From Bacilli bacterium (GTDB lineage Bacteria; Bacillota_I; Bacilli_A; RFN20; CAG-826), in contig CAAFZT010000023.1 in the NCBI GenBank assembly GCA_900767605.1, positions 1 through 37,989 on the forward strand: 37,989 nucleotides of DNA, given 5' to 3'. Below, piece by piece: positions 8,389 to 17,725 of this stretch. The position numbers were made by a program, and so were the translations under genes. How positions within the stretch are numbered: position 1 is the first letter of the stretch; each line of letters begins with the position of its first letter. The notes under the pieces were generated by a model. That model was given only the letters and a program-made list of their open reading frames with translations, was not told the origin of the DNA and searched no databases.

Positions 8389-8808
8389 ATGCCAACTATT
8401 AACCAACTCGTTCGGCAGGGCCGCAAGTCCGCGGTTTATAAATCCAAGACCCCAGCATTGGGACATCGTTGGAACTCCCTGACGAAGCGTGCCAGCGCTC
8501 AGCCGTCCGCCCAAAAGCGTGGCGTCTGCACCCGTGTCGGCACCATGACCCCGAAGAAACCGAACTCGGCTCTTCGTAAGTACGCTCGTGTCCGTTTGAG
8601 CAACGGCTACGAAGTCACCGCCTACATCGGCGGCGAAGGACACAACCTCCAAGAGCACAGCACCGTCATGATCCGTGGCGGACGTGTCAAGGACTTACCA
8701 GGTGTCCGTTACCACATCATCCGTGGTTGCCTCGACTGCGCCGGTATTGAAGCCCGCCGCCAAGGCCGCTCCCTCTACGGCACCAAGAAGCCGAAGGCGA
8801 GCAAATAA
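8389..8808 (+). CDS. rpsL: 30S ribosomal protein S12
   Basis: S12 sits at the decoding centre of the small subunit and affects translational accuracy. The 139-aa sequence carries the diagnostic core TPKKPNSALRKYARVRLSNG, GGEGHNLQEHS and GGRVKDLPGVRYHIIRG. The lysine in TPKKPNS that is mutated in streptomycin-resistant strains is the wild-type residue. ATG 8389 follows a strong AAAGGAG. It is the first gene of the str operon, with rpsG 17 bases downstream. The codon bias is strong, as in highly expressed genes. Confidence 0.98.
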   Translation: MPTINQLVRQGRKSAVYKSKTPALGHRWNSLTKRASAQPSAQKRGVCTRVGTMTPKKPNSALRKYARVRLSNGYEVTAYIGGEGHNLQEHSTVMIRGGRVKDLPGVRYHIIRGCLDCAGIEARRQGRSLYGTKKPKASK

Positions 8809-8825
8809 GAAAGGAGAAATGAATC

Positions 8826-9296
8826 ATGTCTAGAAGAGTCAAACACGAAAAACGTGACGTCTTACCCGATCCGATTTATAACTCCAAGCTCGTCACCCGT
8901 TTGATCAACCGCGTCATGTTCGACGGCAAGCGCGGCACTGCCCAAACGATTATCTATCACGCTTTCGCGAAAATCGAAGAGAAGACCGGAAAGCCGGCCA
9001 TCGACGTCTTCGCGACCGCGATCAACAACATTATGCCGGAAGTCGAACTCAAAGTTCGCCGCATTGGTGCTGCCAACTACCAGGTTCCAGTCGAAGTTTC
9101 GCCTGAACGCAAGCAAACCCTCGGCCTCCGCTGGCTCGTCAGCTATGCCCGTCTCCGTGGCGAAAAGACCATGGAAGACAAACTCGCCAATGAAATCATT
9201 GACGCGGCCAATGGCACCGGCGCTTCCATCAAGAAGAAGCAGGACGTCCACAAGATGGCCGAAGCCAACAAAGCTTACGCGCATTTCCGCTGGTAA
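8826..9296 (+). CDS. rpsG: 30S ribosomal protein S7
   Basis: S7 is a primary 16S rRNA binding protein that organises the head of the small subunit. It has the standard length of 156 aa. The start MSRRVKHEKRDVLPDPIYNSKLVTRLIN and the core VELKVRRIGAANYQVPVEV, with GLRWLVSYAR, are characteristic. ATG follows AAAGGAG. It lies between rpsL and fusA (16-base gap), the conserved str order. In many bacteria S7 represses this operon; nothing here proves that it does so in this organism. Confidence 0.98.
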   Translation: MSRRVKHEKRDVLPDPIYNSKLVTRLINRVMFDGKRGTAQTIIYHAFAKIEEKTGKPAIDVFATAINNIMPEVELKVRRIGAANYQVPVEVSPERKQTLGLRWLVSYARLRGEKTMEDKLANEIIDAANGTGASIKKKQDVHKMAEANKAYAHFRW

Positions 9297-9312
9297 TTGA
9301 AGGAGCATCCCA

Positions 9313-11415
9313 ATGGCTGAAAACGAAAACGAAATCAAGGAGACCGCAGTTTACGATCTCCCGCATGTCCGTAACATCGGGATTATGGCGCACATCGACG
9401 CGGGCAAAACCACGACGACCGAGCGCATTCTCTATTACACTGGCCGTACCCACAAGATCGGTGAAGTCCATGAAGGCACTGCCACCATGGACTGGATGGT
9501 CCAAGAACAAGAACGTGGTATCACGATCACCTCGTCCGCCACGACCTGCTTCTGGAAAGGCCACCGCTTCAATATCATCGACACTCCGGGGCACGTCGAC
9601 TTCACCGTTGAAGTTGAACGCTCCCTCCGCGTCCTCGACGGCGCGGTGACGGTCCTCGACTCCAAAAACGGCGTCGAGCCCCAAACCGAAACCGTTTGGC
9701 GCCAAGCCGATAAATTCAACGTTCCGCGTATCGTCTTCTGCAACAAGATGGACGCTACCGGTGCCGACTTCGACGTTTGCTTGGACACCCTTAAGAATCT
9801 TCTCGGCGTCAACGCCGCTCCGATTCAGTGCCCGATTGGCCGTGAAGGCAACTTCAAAGGCTGCGTCGACCTCGTCACGATGAAGGCTTATATCTACGAT
9901 AACGATAAGAATGATGCTCCGACGATCACCGATTGCCCGGAAGAACTCAAAGAAAAAGCCCTCGGCTATCGTGCCGAATTGCTCGAAAAGCTCGCTGCCT
10001 TCGACGACGACCTCATGATGATGGTCCTCGAAGGAGAAGAGCCGGACGAAGAATTGATCAAAAAGACCATCCGCAAGGCGGTCTTGACCGTTAAGTTCTT
10101 CCCCGTCCTCTGCGGCACGGCTTACAAGAACAAATGCATTCAACCGCTCCTTGACGCGGTTGTCGCTTACCTCCCCTCTCCGCTCGATATTCCGGGCGAA
10201 AAGGGAACCAAGAACGGTGAACCCTATGTCTGCGAAGCCACCGACAACAAACCGTTCGTCGGCCTCGCCTTCAAGATTGCGACCGACCCGTTCATCGGAC
10301 GTCTCGCTTATGTCCGCGTCTACCAAGGTATTTTGAAGAGCGGATCCTACGTTCTCAATAGCTCCAACGGAACCAAAGAACGTATCGCCCGTGTCGTCTT
10401 GATGCACGCGAACCACCGTCAAGAAGTGGATCAACTCCACGCCGGTGAAATCGGTGCTATCGTTGGTTTGAAATCCACGACCACTGGTGACACCCTCTGC
10501 GACATCGACGAAGATGTCATCCTCGAAAAACTCGACTTCCCCGAACCGGTTTTGGAAGAAGCGGTCGAACCGAAGACCAAAGCCGACCAAGAGAAGATGT
10601 CTGCTGCTCTCATCAAGCTTGCTGAAGAAGACCCGACCTTCCGCGTCCACACGGACGAAGATAGCGGTCAAACGATCATCGCTGGTATCGGCGAAGTTCA
10701 GCTCGATGTCTTGGTGGACCGTCTCCGTCGTGAATTCAACGTTTCCGTCAACGTCGGCGCTCCGCAGGTCAATTACCGCGAAACGATCCGCAAATCGGCC
10801 GAAGCCCAAGGACGCTATGTCAAGCAGTCTGGCGGTCACGGTCAATACGGTGACGTTTGGATTCGTTTCGAACCGAACCCTGGCAAAGGATTCGAGTTCG
10901 TCGACGCCATTGTCGGCGGTGCGATTCCGAAGGAATTCATCAAGCCGACGCAGCAAGGCCTTGTCGATGCGATGCAGCGCGGTCTCATCGCCGGCTACGA
11001 AGCCATCGATATCAAGGCGACCCTCTTCGATGGATCTTACCACGATGTCGACTCGTCCGAAGCCGCTTACAAAGTCGCCGCTTCCTTGGCTCTCAAAGAA
11101 GCTGCGAAGAAGTGCGACCCGGTCATCCTTGAGCCGATTATGAAGGTTGAGATCACCGCTCCGGAACAATATTACGGCGACATCATCGGCGACGTTGCTC
11201 GCCGCCGCGGTAATATGACGGGCGAAATCCAACGTGGTAACGCGAAGGAAATCGACGCCGAGATCCCGCTAGCCGAAATGTTCGGTTATGTCACCGATCT
11301 CCGTTCCATCACCCAAGGTCGTGGAAACTTCCAGATGACCTTCTCCCACTACGGCGAAGTCCCGCGGTTCGTCCAAGACGAAATCGTGAAGAAATCGTCC
11401 ATGAGCAACCGCTAA
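9313..11415 (+). CDS. fusA: Elongation factor G
   Basis: EF-G is the GTPase that drives translocation of tRNA and mRNA on the ribosome. The 700-aa length is normal. The GTP-binding motifs are AHIDAGKTTTTERI (P-loop), RGITI (switch), DTPGHVDF (G3) and NKMD (G4). Domain IV begins around the VNYRETI phrase, and the C-terminus has the EVEITAPEQYYGDIIGDVARRRG-type domain V signature, including the switch-facing QGRGNFQMTFSHY. It follows rpsG by 16 bases with GAAGGAG before the ATG. It is a single full-length canonical EF-G, not a tetracycline-protection paralogue. Confidence 0.98.
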   Translation: MAENENEIKETAVYDLPHVRNIGIMAHIDAGKTTTTERILYYTGRTHKIGEVHEGTATMDWMVQEQERGITITSSATTCFWKGHRFNIIDTPGHVDFTVEVERSLRVLDGAVTVLDSKNGVEPQTETVWRQADKFNVPRIVFCNKMDATGADFDVCLDTLKNLLGVNAAPIQCPIGREGNFKGCVDLVTMKAYIYDNDKNDAPTITDCPEELKEKALGYRAELLEKLAAFDDDLMMMVLEGEEPDEELIKKTIRKAVLTVKFFPVLCGTAYKNKCIQPLLDAVVAYLPSPLDIPGEKGTKNGEPYVCEATDNKPFVGLAFKIATDPFIGRLAYVRVYQGILKSGSYVLNSSNGTKERIARVVLMHANHRQEVDQLHAGEIGAIVGLKSTTTGDTLCDIDEDVILEKLDFPEPVLEEAVEPKTKADQEKMSAALIKLAEEDPTFRVHTDEDSGQTIIAGIGEVQLDVLVDRLRREFNVSVNVGAPQVNYRETIRKSAEAQGRYVKQSGGHGQYGDVWIRFEPNPGKGFEFVDAIVGGAIPKEFIKPTQQGLVDAMQRGLIAGYEAIDIKATLFDGSYHDVDSSEAAYKVAASLALKEAAKKCDPVILEPIMKVEITAPEQYYGDIIGDVARRRGNMTGEIQRGNAKEIDAEIPLAEMFGYVTDLRSITQGRGNFQMTFSHYGEVPRFVQDEIVKKSSMSNR

Positions 11416-11441
11416 TTTCGCAACGTGCTTGTATTGCGAAA
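11416..11441 (+). repeat. Perfect inverted repeat between fusA and tuf
   Basis: TTTCGCAA (11416-11423) and TTGCGAAA (11434-11441) form an exact 8-bp stem with a 10-base loop directly after the fusA stop codon. There is no T-run, so it is not a typical terminator. The right arm contains the -35 box of the tuf promoter, so stem formation or protein binding could link fusA read-through with tuf initiation. Confidence 0.55.
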
Positions 11442-11462
11442 ATCAACTCCTTGCTCTATCAT
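11434..11462 (+). promoter_or_regulatory. tuf promoter
   Basis: TTGCGA (11434-11439), a 17-bp spacer and TATCAT (11457-11462) allow tuf to be transcribed separately from the upstream operon. A leader of about 33 nt ends in TTGGAGGAA before the ATG. Confidence 0.75.
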
Positions 11463-11502
11463 TAACAAGCCAATTTGCTAACCATTATTGGAGGAAATTT
11501 AA

Positions 11503-12696
<1,194 letters not shown>

Positions 12697-12723
12697 GTTT
12701 CGCGCTAACTGCGCATGAACAAC

Positions 12724-12752
12724 AAGCCACTCGAGAAATCGGGTGGCTTTTT
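12724..12752 (+). terminator. Terminator after tuf
   Basis: AAGCCACTCGA (12724-12734) pairs with TCGGGTGGCTT (12739-12749), with one wobble pair, around a GAAA loop and is followed by T residues. It is a strong rho-independent terminator for the str/tuf transcripts. Confidence 0.85.
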
Positions 12753-12796
12753 GCGTTTTCTTATGCGTTGTTTCTTTTCTTTTATCCCGCTTGCTG

Positions 12797-12802
12797 TAGA
12801 CT
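12797..12802 (+). promoter_or_regulatory. -10 box, leaderless type
   Basis: TAGACT lies 9 bases before ATG 12812 with no ribosome site in between. It abuts the upstream ATG at 12803, which would lie before the expected transcript start, so 12812 is the better start. No convincing -35 box is visible. Confidence 0.4.
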
Positions 12803-12811
12803 ATGCCTGTT

Positions 12812-14491
12812 ATGAACAGCACAAACGAAAACACAAAATTACCCGGCTATGTCCATATAGCCAGCTACGGCAAAGAATTAGGCGCCTTTGCCATTGATTT
12901 ATTAGCCACCATGGCGATTGGATTAACGCTCAAATATACATTGGGCTTGATGGTGATTGCCCCCAATATGGGATATAACGAGGCCAAATCCTCCTATTTT
13001 GCCTTGGCCGTTGAAAGTGGCCTTTACCAAGAAAAAGAAGGGACGTTAACGACGTTTACTTTTGAAGGTTCCGGAGAAGAATATTATTCCCAATACGAAA
13101 CCTATGTCGATAAGGTTTGGACCTATTATTACGACCTCTGCGGCAAAACGAATTCGGAAACCACCAATTTCACCTATCGCGATTTGGCGGATAAGCAAGG
13201 CGCGACCCGCGAAGACATCGCCAAAGCCCTCGAAGTCTCTTCGGAAAATATCGAAGAATACCGTGAAGCCGTTGGCAAATACGTCTATAGCAACGTCTTC
13301 TCCATTGAAGAAGGGAACGAGGAGAAGAAGAACGCCTATTTCACCTATCCTTTAAAAGAAGATGGCACCCCGAATTACACGTTGAAACCCGTTTTGAACG
13401 CGGAATACCAGGCAAAGGTGAAGGATGAGGATGCGCAGAAACGCACCGCGGCTAAGATCGATATCTTCAATTATGTTTGTGGCTTTGCTCCTACGTCCAA
13501 AAATTCCTCTTCCACGGTTCAAAATAGCGCCTCGGGAACTAGCGAAACGATCCGCAACGCGCTTTATACGAAAGCCTGCAGCGATTTCATCCAGCAACCG
13601 GAAGCCCTCCGCCTCAATGAAATTGGAAGGAAAGCAAGCTATGTAGCGACGATTCCTTCTAGCATTATCCCCCCGTTCATTTTCTTCTTCTTGTTGCCAT
13701 TGTTCCTTAAAAACGGGAAGACCCTTGGGAAATTAGCAGTCCGTATTTCCGTCGCGGGAAAGGATGGCTATAAAGCCAGCAAAGGCAAGATCGTTTTACA
13801 TGCCGGCTTGGTCTTCTTGCCGTTCTGCTTATTGCTCCTCCCCTTCAATAGCCAAATCAACTATATGCTATGGGGCTTTGTCTTCTTGATCGATTTCATT
13901 GTCTTGCTCTTCCAAAAGAGCCAGCAATCGGTCCATGGGAAACTTTCTTCCACGATTGTCATTGATGATAAATTGACCCCGATGCTATTCGAGAATAAGG
14001 CAAAAGAAGAGGAATACTGCTCGACTCACCAAGATAAAATCACCGCGGCGATTCTAGAAGAAACGAACAAAAAAGAAGAAAAAGGACCTTCTTATGTCAA
14101 TGGACGTCGTTCTGTTCTTGCGGATATGGATCCCTCGATGGGAATTCTTGATTCCTCGACGATTGGCAAAGCTAGAAGAGACGCGGAGAAAATCGATTCC
14201 TTCGATGAATTCGAAGCCAAGCATGGTGGAATCGTGACCCCGGAAGAAGCGGATGCCCATGATGTAAATTTGAACCAAGAAAAGGATGCCGACGAAGAAT
14301 TCGATACTTCGATGGAAGAAGAGGATTTGAAGAATCCCGAAATCCAAGCCATGATGAAAATGGATGGCGTGAAAGAAATTCCCGAAGAGATGAAAGAAGC
14401 GGAAGAGGAAAAAGAACCTCAAGACCCGCACGATGACGCCTTCCTCGATGAAAAGCCTGTTCCAGCGAAGGAAGAAAAAGAAAATAAGTAA
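12812..14491 (+). CDS. RDD-family membrane protein with long ectodomain and acidic tail
   Basis: This is an integral membrane protein of the RDD type. The first membrane segment (about residues 20-45, ASYGKELGAFAIDLLATMAIGL) carries the family's charged-then-Asp pattern. A large loop of about 230 residues follows, probably extracytoplasmic and rich in Tyr, Glu and Lys. Three hydrophobic segments come next (about 280-305, 330-345, 350-372), with the motif GKTLGKLAVRISV between the first two. The last 170 residues form a highly acidic, probably cytoplasmic tail (EEEDLKNPEIQ, EEMKEAEEEKE). The ectodomain begins with an ES-GLY phrase shared with the RDD protein at 33258. The role is unknown; RDD proteins have been linked to ion or compatible-solute transport in only a few cases. 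A terminator follows. Confidence 0.7.
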   Translation: MNSTNENTKLPGYVHIASYGKELGAFAIDLLATMAIGLTLKYTLGLMVIAPNMGYNEAKSSYFALAVESGLYQEKEGTLTTFTFEGSGEEYYSQYETYVDKVWTYYYDLCGKTNSETTNFTYRDLADKQGATREDIAKALEVSSENIEEYREAVGKYVYSNVFSIEEGNEEKKNAYFTYPLKEDGTPNYTLKPVLNAEYQAKVKDEDAQKRTAAKIDIFNYVCGFAPTSKNSSSTVQNSASGTSETIRNALYTKACSDFIQQPEALRLNEIGRKASYVATIPSSIIPPFIFFFLLPLFLKNGKTLGKLAVRISVAGKDGYKASKGKIVLHAGLVFLPFCLLLLPFNSQINYMLWGFVFLIDFIVLLFQKSQQSVHGKLSSTIVIDDKLTPMLFENKAKEEEYCSTHQDKITAAILEETNKKEEKGPSYVNGRRSVLADMDPSMGILDSSTIGKARRDAEKIDSFDEFEAKHGGIVTPEEADAHDVNLNQEKDADEEFDTSMEEEDLKNPEIQAMMKMDGVKEIPEEMKEAEEEKEPQDPHDDAFLDEKPVPAKEEKENK

Positions 14492-14499
14492 CACAAAAG

Positions 14500-14524
14500 A
14501 CGGGGCGAGAAGCCCTGTTTTTTT
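14500..14524 (+). terminator. Rho-independent terminator
   Basis: ACGGGGC (14500-14506) pairs with GCCCTGT (14512-14518), with one wobble pair and a GAGAA-type loop, and is followed by seven or more T residues. Confidence 0.75.
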
Positions 14525-14557
14525 GTAGGAACCGCCTTTACTAATTAACGATACTTG

Positions 14558-14585
14558 TTGACCAAATCCCAATATCGATTAATCT
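14558..14585 (+). promoter_or_regulatory. Candidate promoter of the first paralogous lipoprotein
   Basis: TTGACC (14558-14563), a 16-bp spacer and TAATCT (14580-14585) would start transcription near 14592, giving a roughly 30-nt leader with GAGGGAAA before ATG 14623. The -10 box is poor. Confidence 0.4.
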
Positions 14586-14622
14586 AGAAATGCCAATACT
14601 GAATTCTTTGAGGGAAAAAACC

Positions 14623-15912
14623 ATGAAAAGAAGAAGCATCGTCTTATTGCCGACTTTGCCGGTTTTGTTAGGTTCCTGCATTGACGTTTATGGGTCGGAA
14701 CTCATGCAGGGCGGGCCAGAAGGATACGTCTTTTATTATGGCTTGGAATCCATGCAAAGCGATGGAGGCAACAGAAAGAAGCTTCTTGAGTCCATCTACC
14801 TTCCTGGTTATGCTGATTTGCCCATTGAGACGGAAAGCCGTTTCTTTTCTATAAAAAATACCATTGTCGTCAATAACCAAAACAATGGATTGTATGGATA
14901 TTGCTACTACATGGACCATGCGGTGCTATTTTCCTATTCTTACGAAACCTCCGAGGCAAAACTGATTCAAGAACTCTCCGTGATGATGGAGGCCCGATTC
15001 GAAGTCTTTGGAAAAGAAACCTTCTTGGTGTCTAACGAAGGTTTTTATCGCGTTTTCGATTCCAAGGTTTCCCATTATGAAGGGGCTCTCCAATACGCGA
15101 ATTCCATGGGTTATGTGGCTTTAAGCTATGAGCGGGATGAAGAAGGCATGATCCAAAGCAGCAAATTCGCCTTTTATTCTTATGCGGGAGAAGAGTTATG
15201 CACGCTACCGAAGACGGAAACATCCGCCTATACCACGAACGGACGTTTCATCCGTTGGAGCGATCCCAATGCCGCCCCTGCTTTTTATGCGCCTAGTCTA
15301 GAAAAGCTATACGTATTTGAGGAAAACGCAGATAAAAAGCCGAAAACAATTTCCTATGAAGGGAAGTCCGTGCAACCTCTTGCTTATCAAAACGGATTCA
15401 TGAAGGATTGCTCTAGCCTTTCTTACGTTGGATGGGAGGATGAATTTCTTTCTTCCTATTACGCCTTCCAAGAAGAGGGACGGACTCATTTAGGAAAATG
15501 GGACGATTCTAGTTGGAAAAAACAGTTCCCTACTGGTTTTGAATTTGGCGATGGGGGCGAGGTCTTGGAACAAAACGCGGTTTGGCTCCGCAGTAGCAAA
15601 GCTGGTCAATCTGGACTTCTTTATTCCACGAAGCAAGACGAATTCAAGGAAGAGGCCTTATTTGGTCAGGTGAATGGAAAGATGAATTCCGCCTATTCCT
15701 ATCCCCTTTTGGAAACGGAGGATTTCTCCTTTGAGGTGCGAACTTCTTACACGGTGTCGCGGTTCATTGATAGCTACAAAACAACGGGTTTGCTAGTTCG
15801 CACGAACAAGAAAAATGGCTTCGTTCGTAAAATGCAGACGAAGACATTGGTGAACCATCGATTCGATTATTCGTTCTTCCCCGATTACGTGGATACGTCA
15901 AAAAGTGTGTAA
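14623..15912 (+). CDS. Predicted lipoprotein, paralogue of the next gene
   Basis: This 429-aa surface lipoprotein belongs to no family I recognise. The signal MKRRSIVLLPTLPVLLGSC has lipobox LGSC. ATG 14623 is preferred to the in-frame ATG at 14590 because the signal begins here and GAGGGAAA precedes it. Just after the cysteine it reads DVYGSELMQGGPEGYVFYYGLESM, almost the same as the following gene product. The C-terminus RTNKKNG..RKMQ..DYSFFPDYVDTSKSV is also shared. The middle, rich in aromatic residues and beta-strand-like, is much less conserved. The pair is a tandem duplication with conserved ends and a divergent centre, which fits surface proteins under diversifying pressure or binding different ligands. 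Confidence 0.75.
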   Translation: MKRRSIVLLPTLPVLLGSCIDVYGSELMQGGPEGYVFYYGLESMQSDGGNRKKLLESIYLPGYADLPIETESRFFSIKNTIVVNNQNNGLYGYCYYMDHAVLFSYSYETSEAKLIQELSVMMEARFEVFGKETFLVSNEGFYRVFDSKVSHYEGALQYANSMGYVALSYERDEEGMIQSSKFAFYSYAGEELCTLPKTETSAYTTNGRFIRWSDPNAAPAFYAPSLEKLYVFEENADKKPKTISYEGKSVQPLAYQNGFMKDCSSLSYVGWEDEFLSSYYAFQEEGRTHLGKWDDSSWKKQFPTGFEFGDGGEVLEQNAVWLRSSKAGQSGLLYSTKQDEFKEEALFGQVNGKMNSAYSYPLLETEDFSFEVRTSYTVSRFIDSYKTTGLLVRTNKKNGFVRKMQTKTLVNHRFDYSFFPDYVDTSKSV

Positions 15913-16014
15913 CAAAAATTTTGTTGTTTGTAGACCAAAATCATTTTTTAAATGGAATAACCATTCTTTTCAAGATAGACGAAAAGTGCCCATAACTGCT
16001 AGCAATGTTGATTA

Positions 16015-16042
16015 TTGACAACAAATCGATGACTTTTAGAAT
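16015..16042 (+). promoter_or_regulatory. Promoter, leaderless type
   Basis: A consensus TTGACA (16015-16020), a 16-bp spacer and TAGAAT (16037-16042) are followed after 6 bases by ATG 16049. This is the clearest leaderless arrangement in the window. Confidence 0.7.
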
Positions 16043-16048
16043 GAATAC

Positions 16049-17365
16049 ATGGGCAACAAAACCAGCAAGCGGAAAATTTTAATCTTATCGGGCTCCATCC
16101 TCCCGATACTTTCTTCGTGCCTATATTCTTATGGCTCGCAGTATAGACAAGGGGTATCCGAGGGATATGTCTTCTATTACGGGTTAGAGTCGATGTTAAG
16201 CGATGGAAGTCAAAAGAAGATGCTCCTAGATAGCGTGGTTTCTCCATCGGGCAAAGTTGTTTCTTTGGAAGAATATGAAAAGTTTGGCCGTAGACCGTTG
16301 ATTACCGCCAAGAAAAGCGAAGGCGAAATATATGGGTATGCCTTTAACGAATCCATTGGGGTCTTGTTTTCCTATTCTTACCTTACGGGAGAAGTCACAT
16401 CTTTGGCGGAGGTCGGCCCATCTGAGGATGTATGGAGATATAGCCTTAGAGCTAGATTTTTATCTTTTGACAGTCACATTTTTCTATGCTTCAACGCCTT
16501 TTCTTATTGGCTGAATGAAAATGAAGCGCAAAGAATGGATGGTCGGATCCTTTATTCCAACGACTCTGGCTACTTTTATTGCAAGACAGAGGGTGAAAAT
16601 TGCGACACCGTTATTACCTATTATTCTTATAGTGATGGGTCCACGAGCCGCTCGTCATTTAGTTACAAGGACTTTGGCACGAATTCCCCCTTTATTTATA
16701 GCGATTCTCCTGATGGTGCCTTCTTTTGCCAAAAAGACCATAAAACCCTTCAATCTTTTGATGCGAACACCAAAGAGTGGACCGAAAAAGAAATGGCAAA
16801 TAAGGATACCCCCGGTGAGATGGGGGTAGGAATACTTCGGGTTGATCCTTCGATGAAGGAAAGTGCTACGACTGAGTATCCCAATCTACAAAAAGACGTT
16901 CGCTCCCCTTACTATCTATTTCTGGAAGACAACGAAACTTATTTAGGGTCTTGGTTTGATGAGAACTGGAGTCGAAAAATCCCTTTTATTTCTAGTGTTG
17001 CCGACGCCCAACATGTCAGTGAGCTTGGAAAAATTTGGTTTTATGGCGGCTTGGATAACGATATTGGGGTGACCTATTCCATTGAAGACGACACGTTTGC
17101 TAAGGAAAAGATGCCTGGAATGGATTCCAAATCCAGATTCTATTTTTCCTATCCGGTTTTTGAAACGGATGACTATTCGTTCGAAGTGCGCATGTGCCGG
17201 GATAAAACCATCGATCTCAATACTTTATACGATCTCAAGTTTTTATTGATTAGAACCAATAAGAAAAACGGGGATGTCTACAAAATGCAGGAAAAGACGA
17301 CGGGTCTTAACTGGATGGACTATTCCTTCTTCCCCGATTACGTGGATACGTCAAAAAGCCTGTAA
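16049..17365 (+). CDS. Predicted lipoprotein, paralogue of the preceding gene
   Basis: This 438-aa lipoprotein has the signal MGNKTSKRKILILSGSILPILSSC (lipobox LSSC). It shares the post-cysteine block SYGSQYRQGVSEGYVFYYGLESM, the SDGSQKKMLLDS phrase and the C-terminal DYSFFPDYVDTSKSL with the product of 14623-15912, while the centre has diverged. Its start is set by a consensus promoter 6 bases upstream and the lack of any other suitable Met. The gene has its own promoter, so the two paralogues can be expressed separately. The last 15 bases overlap the tail of the convergent gene on the other strand. No enzymatic motif is visible; function is unknown. Confidence 0.75.
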   Translation: MGNKTSKRKILILSGSILPILSSCLYSYGSQYRQGVSEGYVFYYGLESMLSDGSQKKMLLDSVVSPSGKVVSLEEYEKFGRRPLITAKKSEGEIYGYAFNESIGVLFSYSYLTGEVTSLAEVGPSEDVWRYSLRARFLSFDSHIFLCFNAFSYWLNENEAQRMDGRILYSNDSGYFYCKTEGENCDTVITYYSYSDGSTSRSSFSYKDFGTNSPFIYSDSPDGAFFCQKDHKTLQSFDANTKEWTEKEMANKDTPGEMGVGILRVDPSMKESATTEYPNLQKDVRSPYYLFLEDNETYLGSWFDENWSRKIPFISSVADAQHVSELGKIWFYGGLDNDIGVTYSIEDDTFAKEKMPGMDSKSRFYFSYPVFETDDYSFEVRMCRDKTIDLNTLYDLKFLLIRTNKKNGDVYKMQEKTTGLNWMDYSFFPDYVDTSKSL

Positions 17366-17722
17366 TTCGCGTTTTGCTTTGCGAATTCGTAGACTGAGTA
17401 AAATCGTTCGAACCGCTCCATAAATCACGCCAAAAAGGCCAAAAGACAGGCTGATGCACGAAACGATGAATTCCATGCTTTTGGGGCGGAAAGCTTTATT
17501 GCCGGTCGGATCGTATTTGAAGCTGATATAAAGGAAGGCAAGACCGACGATAAAGGCGATGCCTCCGATGATGATCCATGCAAGCGTATGGGAGCGTGCA
17601 ACATCATCATGAGTGATTTTATCGTTGAGTTCCTGACGTTTTTGCATTTCTTCTAAAGAGAAAGAAGGGAGATGAACTCCCCCTTCTTTTTTGATTGTTT
17701 TGATAGGCTTTTGGGCAGACAT
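17351..17722 (-). CDS. Small two-segment membrane protein, unknown
   Basis: This 123-aa protein has a hydrophilic N-terminus (residues 1-45, LEEMQKRQELNDKITHDD, possibly helical) and two membrane segments at about 47-68 and 84-108, ending in a basic tail RIRKAKREL. I do not recognise the family. The gene starts 3 bases after the stop of the sugar-binding lipoprotein, so it is almost certainly co-transcribed with it and may accompany the importer. No Shine-Dalgarno is evident beyond the end of the upstream gene. A function cannot be given. Confidence 0.65.
   Translation of the reverse strand: MSAQKPIKTIKKEGGVHLPSFSLEEMQKRQELNDKITHDDVARSHTLAWIIIGGIAFIVGLAFLYISFKYDPTGNKAFRPKSMEFIVSCISLSFGLFGVIYGAVRTILLSLRIRKAKRELQAF
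17364..17387. terminator. Inverted repeat at convergent gene ends
   Basis: AATTCGC (17364-17370) and GCGAATT (17381-17387) form a perfect 7-bp stem with a 10-base loop right after the plus-strand stop codon and within the last codons of the minus-strand gene. There is no adjacent T-run on the plus strand; on the minus strand a short T stretch follows about 10 bases later. It may slow both polymerases at this convergent junction. Confidence 0.35.
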
Positions 17723-17725
17723 GCC

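Noticed and set aside
8389..8808. Possible streptomycin-resistance change in S12
   Set aside because: The lysines in TPKKPNS and the GGRVKDLPGV loop are the normal sensitive residues.
9229..11232. A 667-codon open frame antisense to fusA
   Set aside because: It is the mirror of a highly biased coding sequence (C-ending codons give few stops on the other strand). It has no start signal and its protein is an unstructured R/D/V/F-rich mirror of EF-G.
15911..15926. AT-only dyad after the first paralogous lipoprotein as a terminator
   Set aside because: AACAAAA/TTTTGTT is a weak all-AT stem around a single base; too unstable to call.
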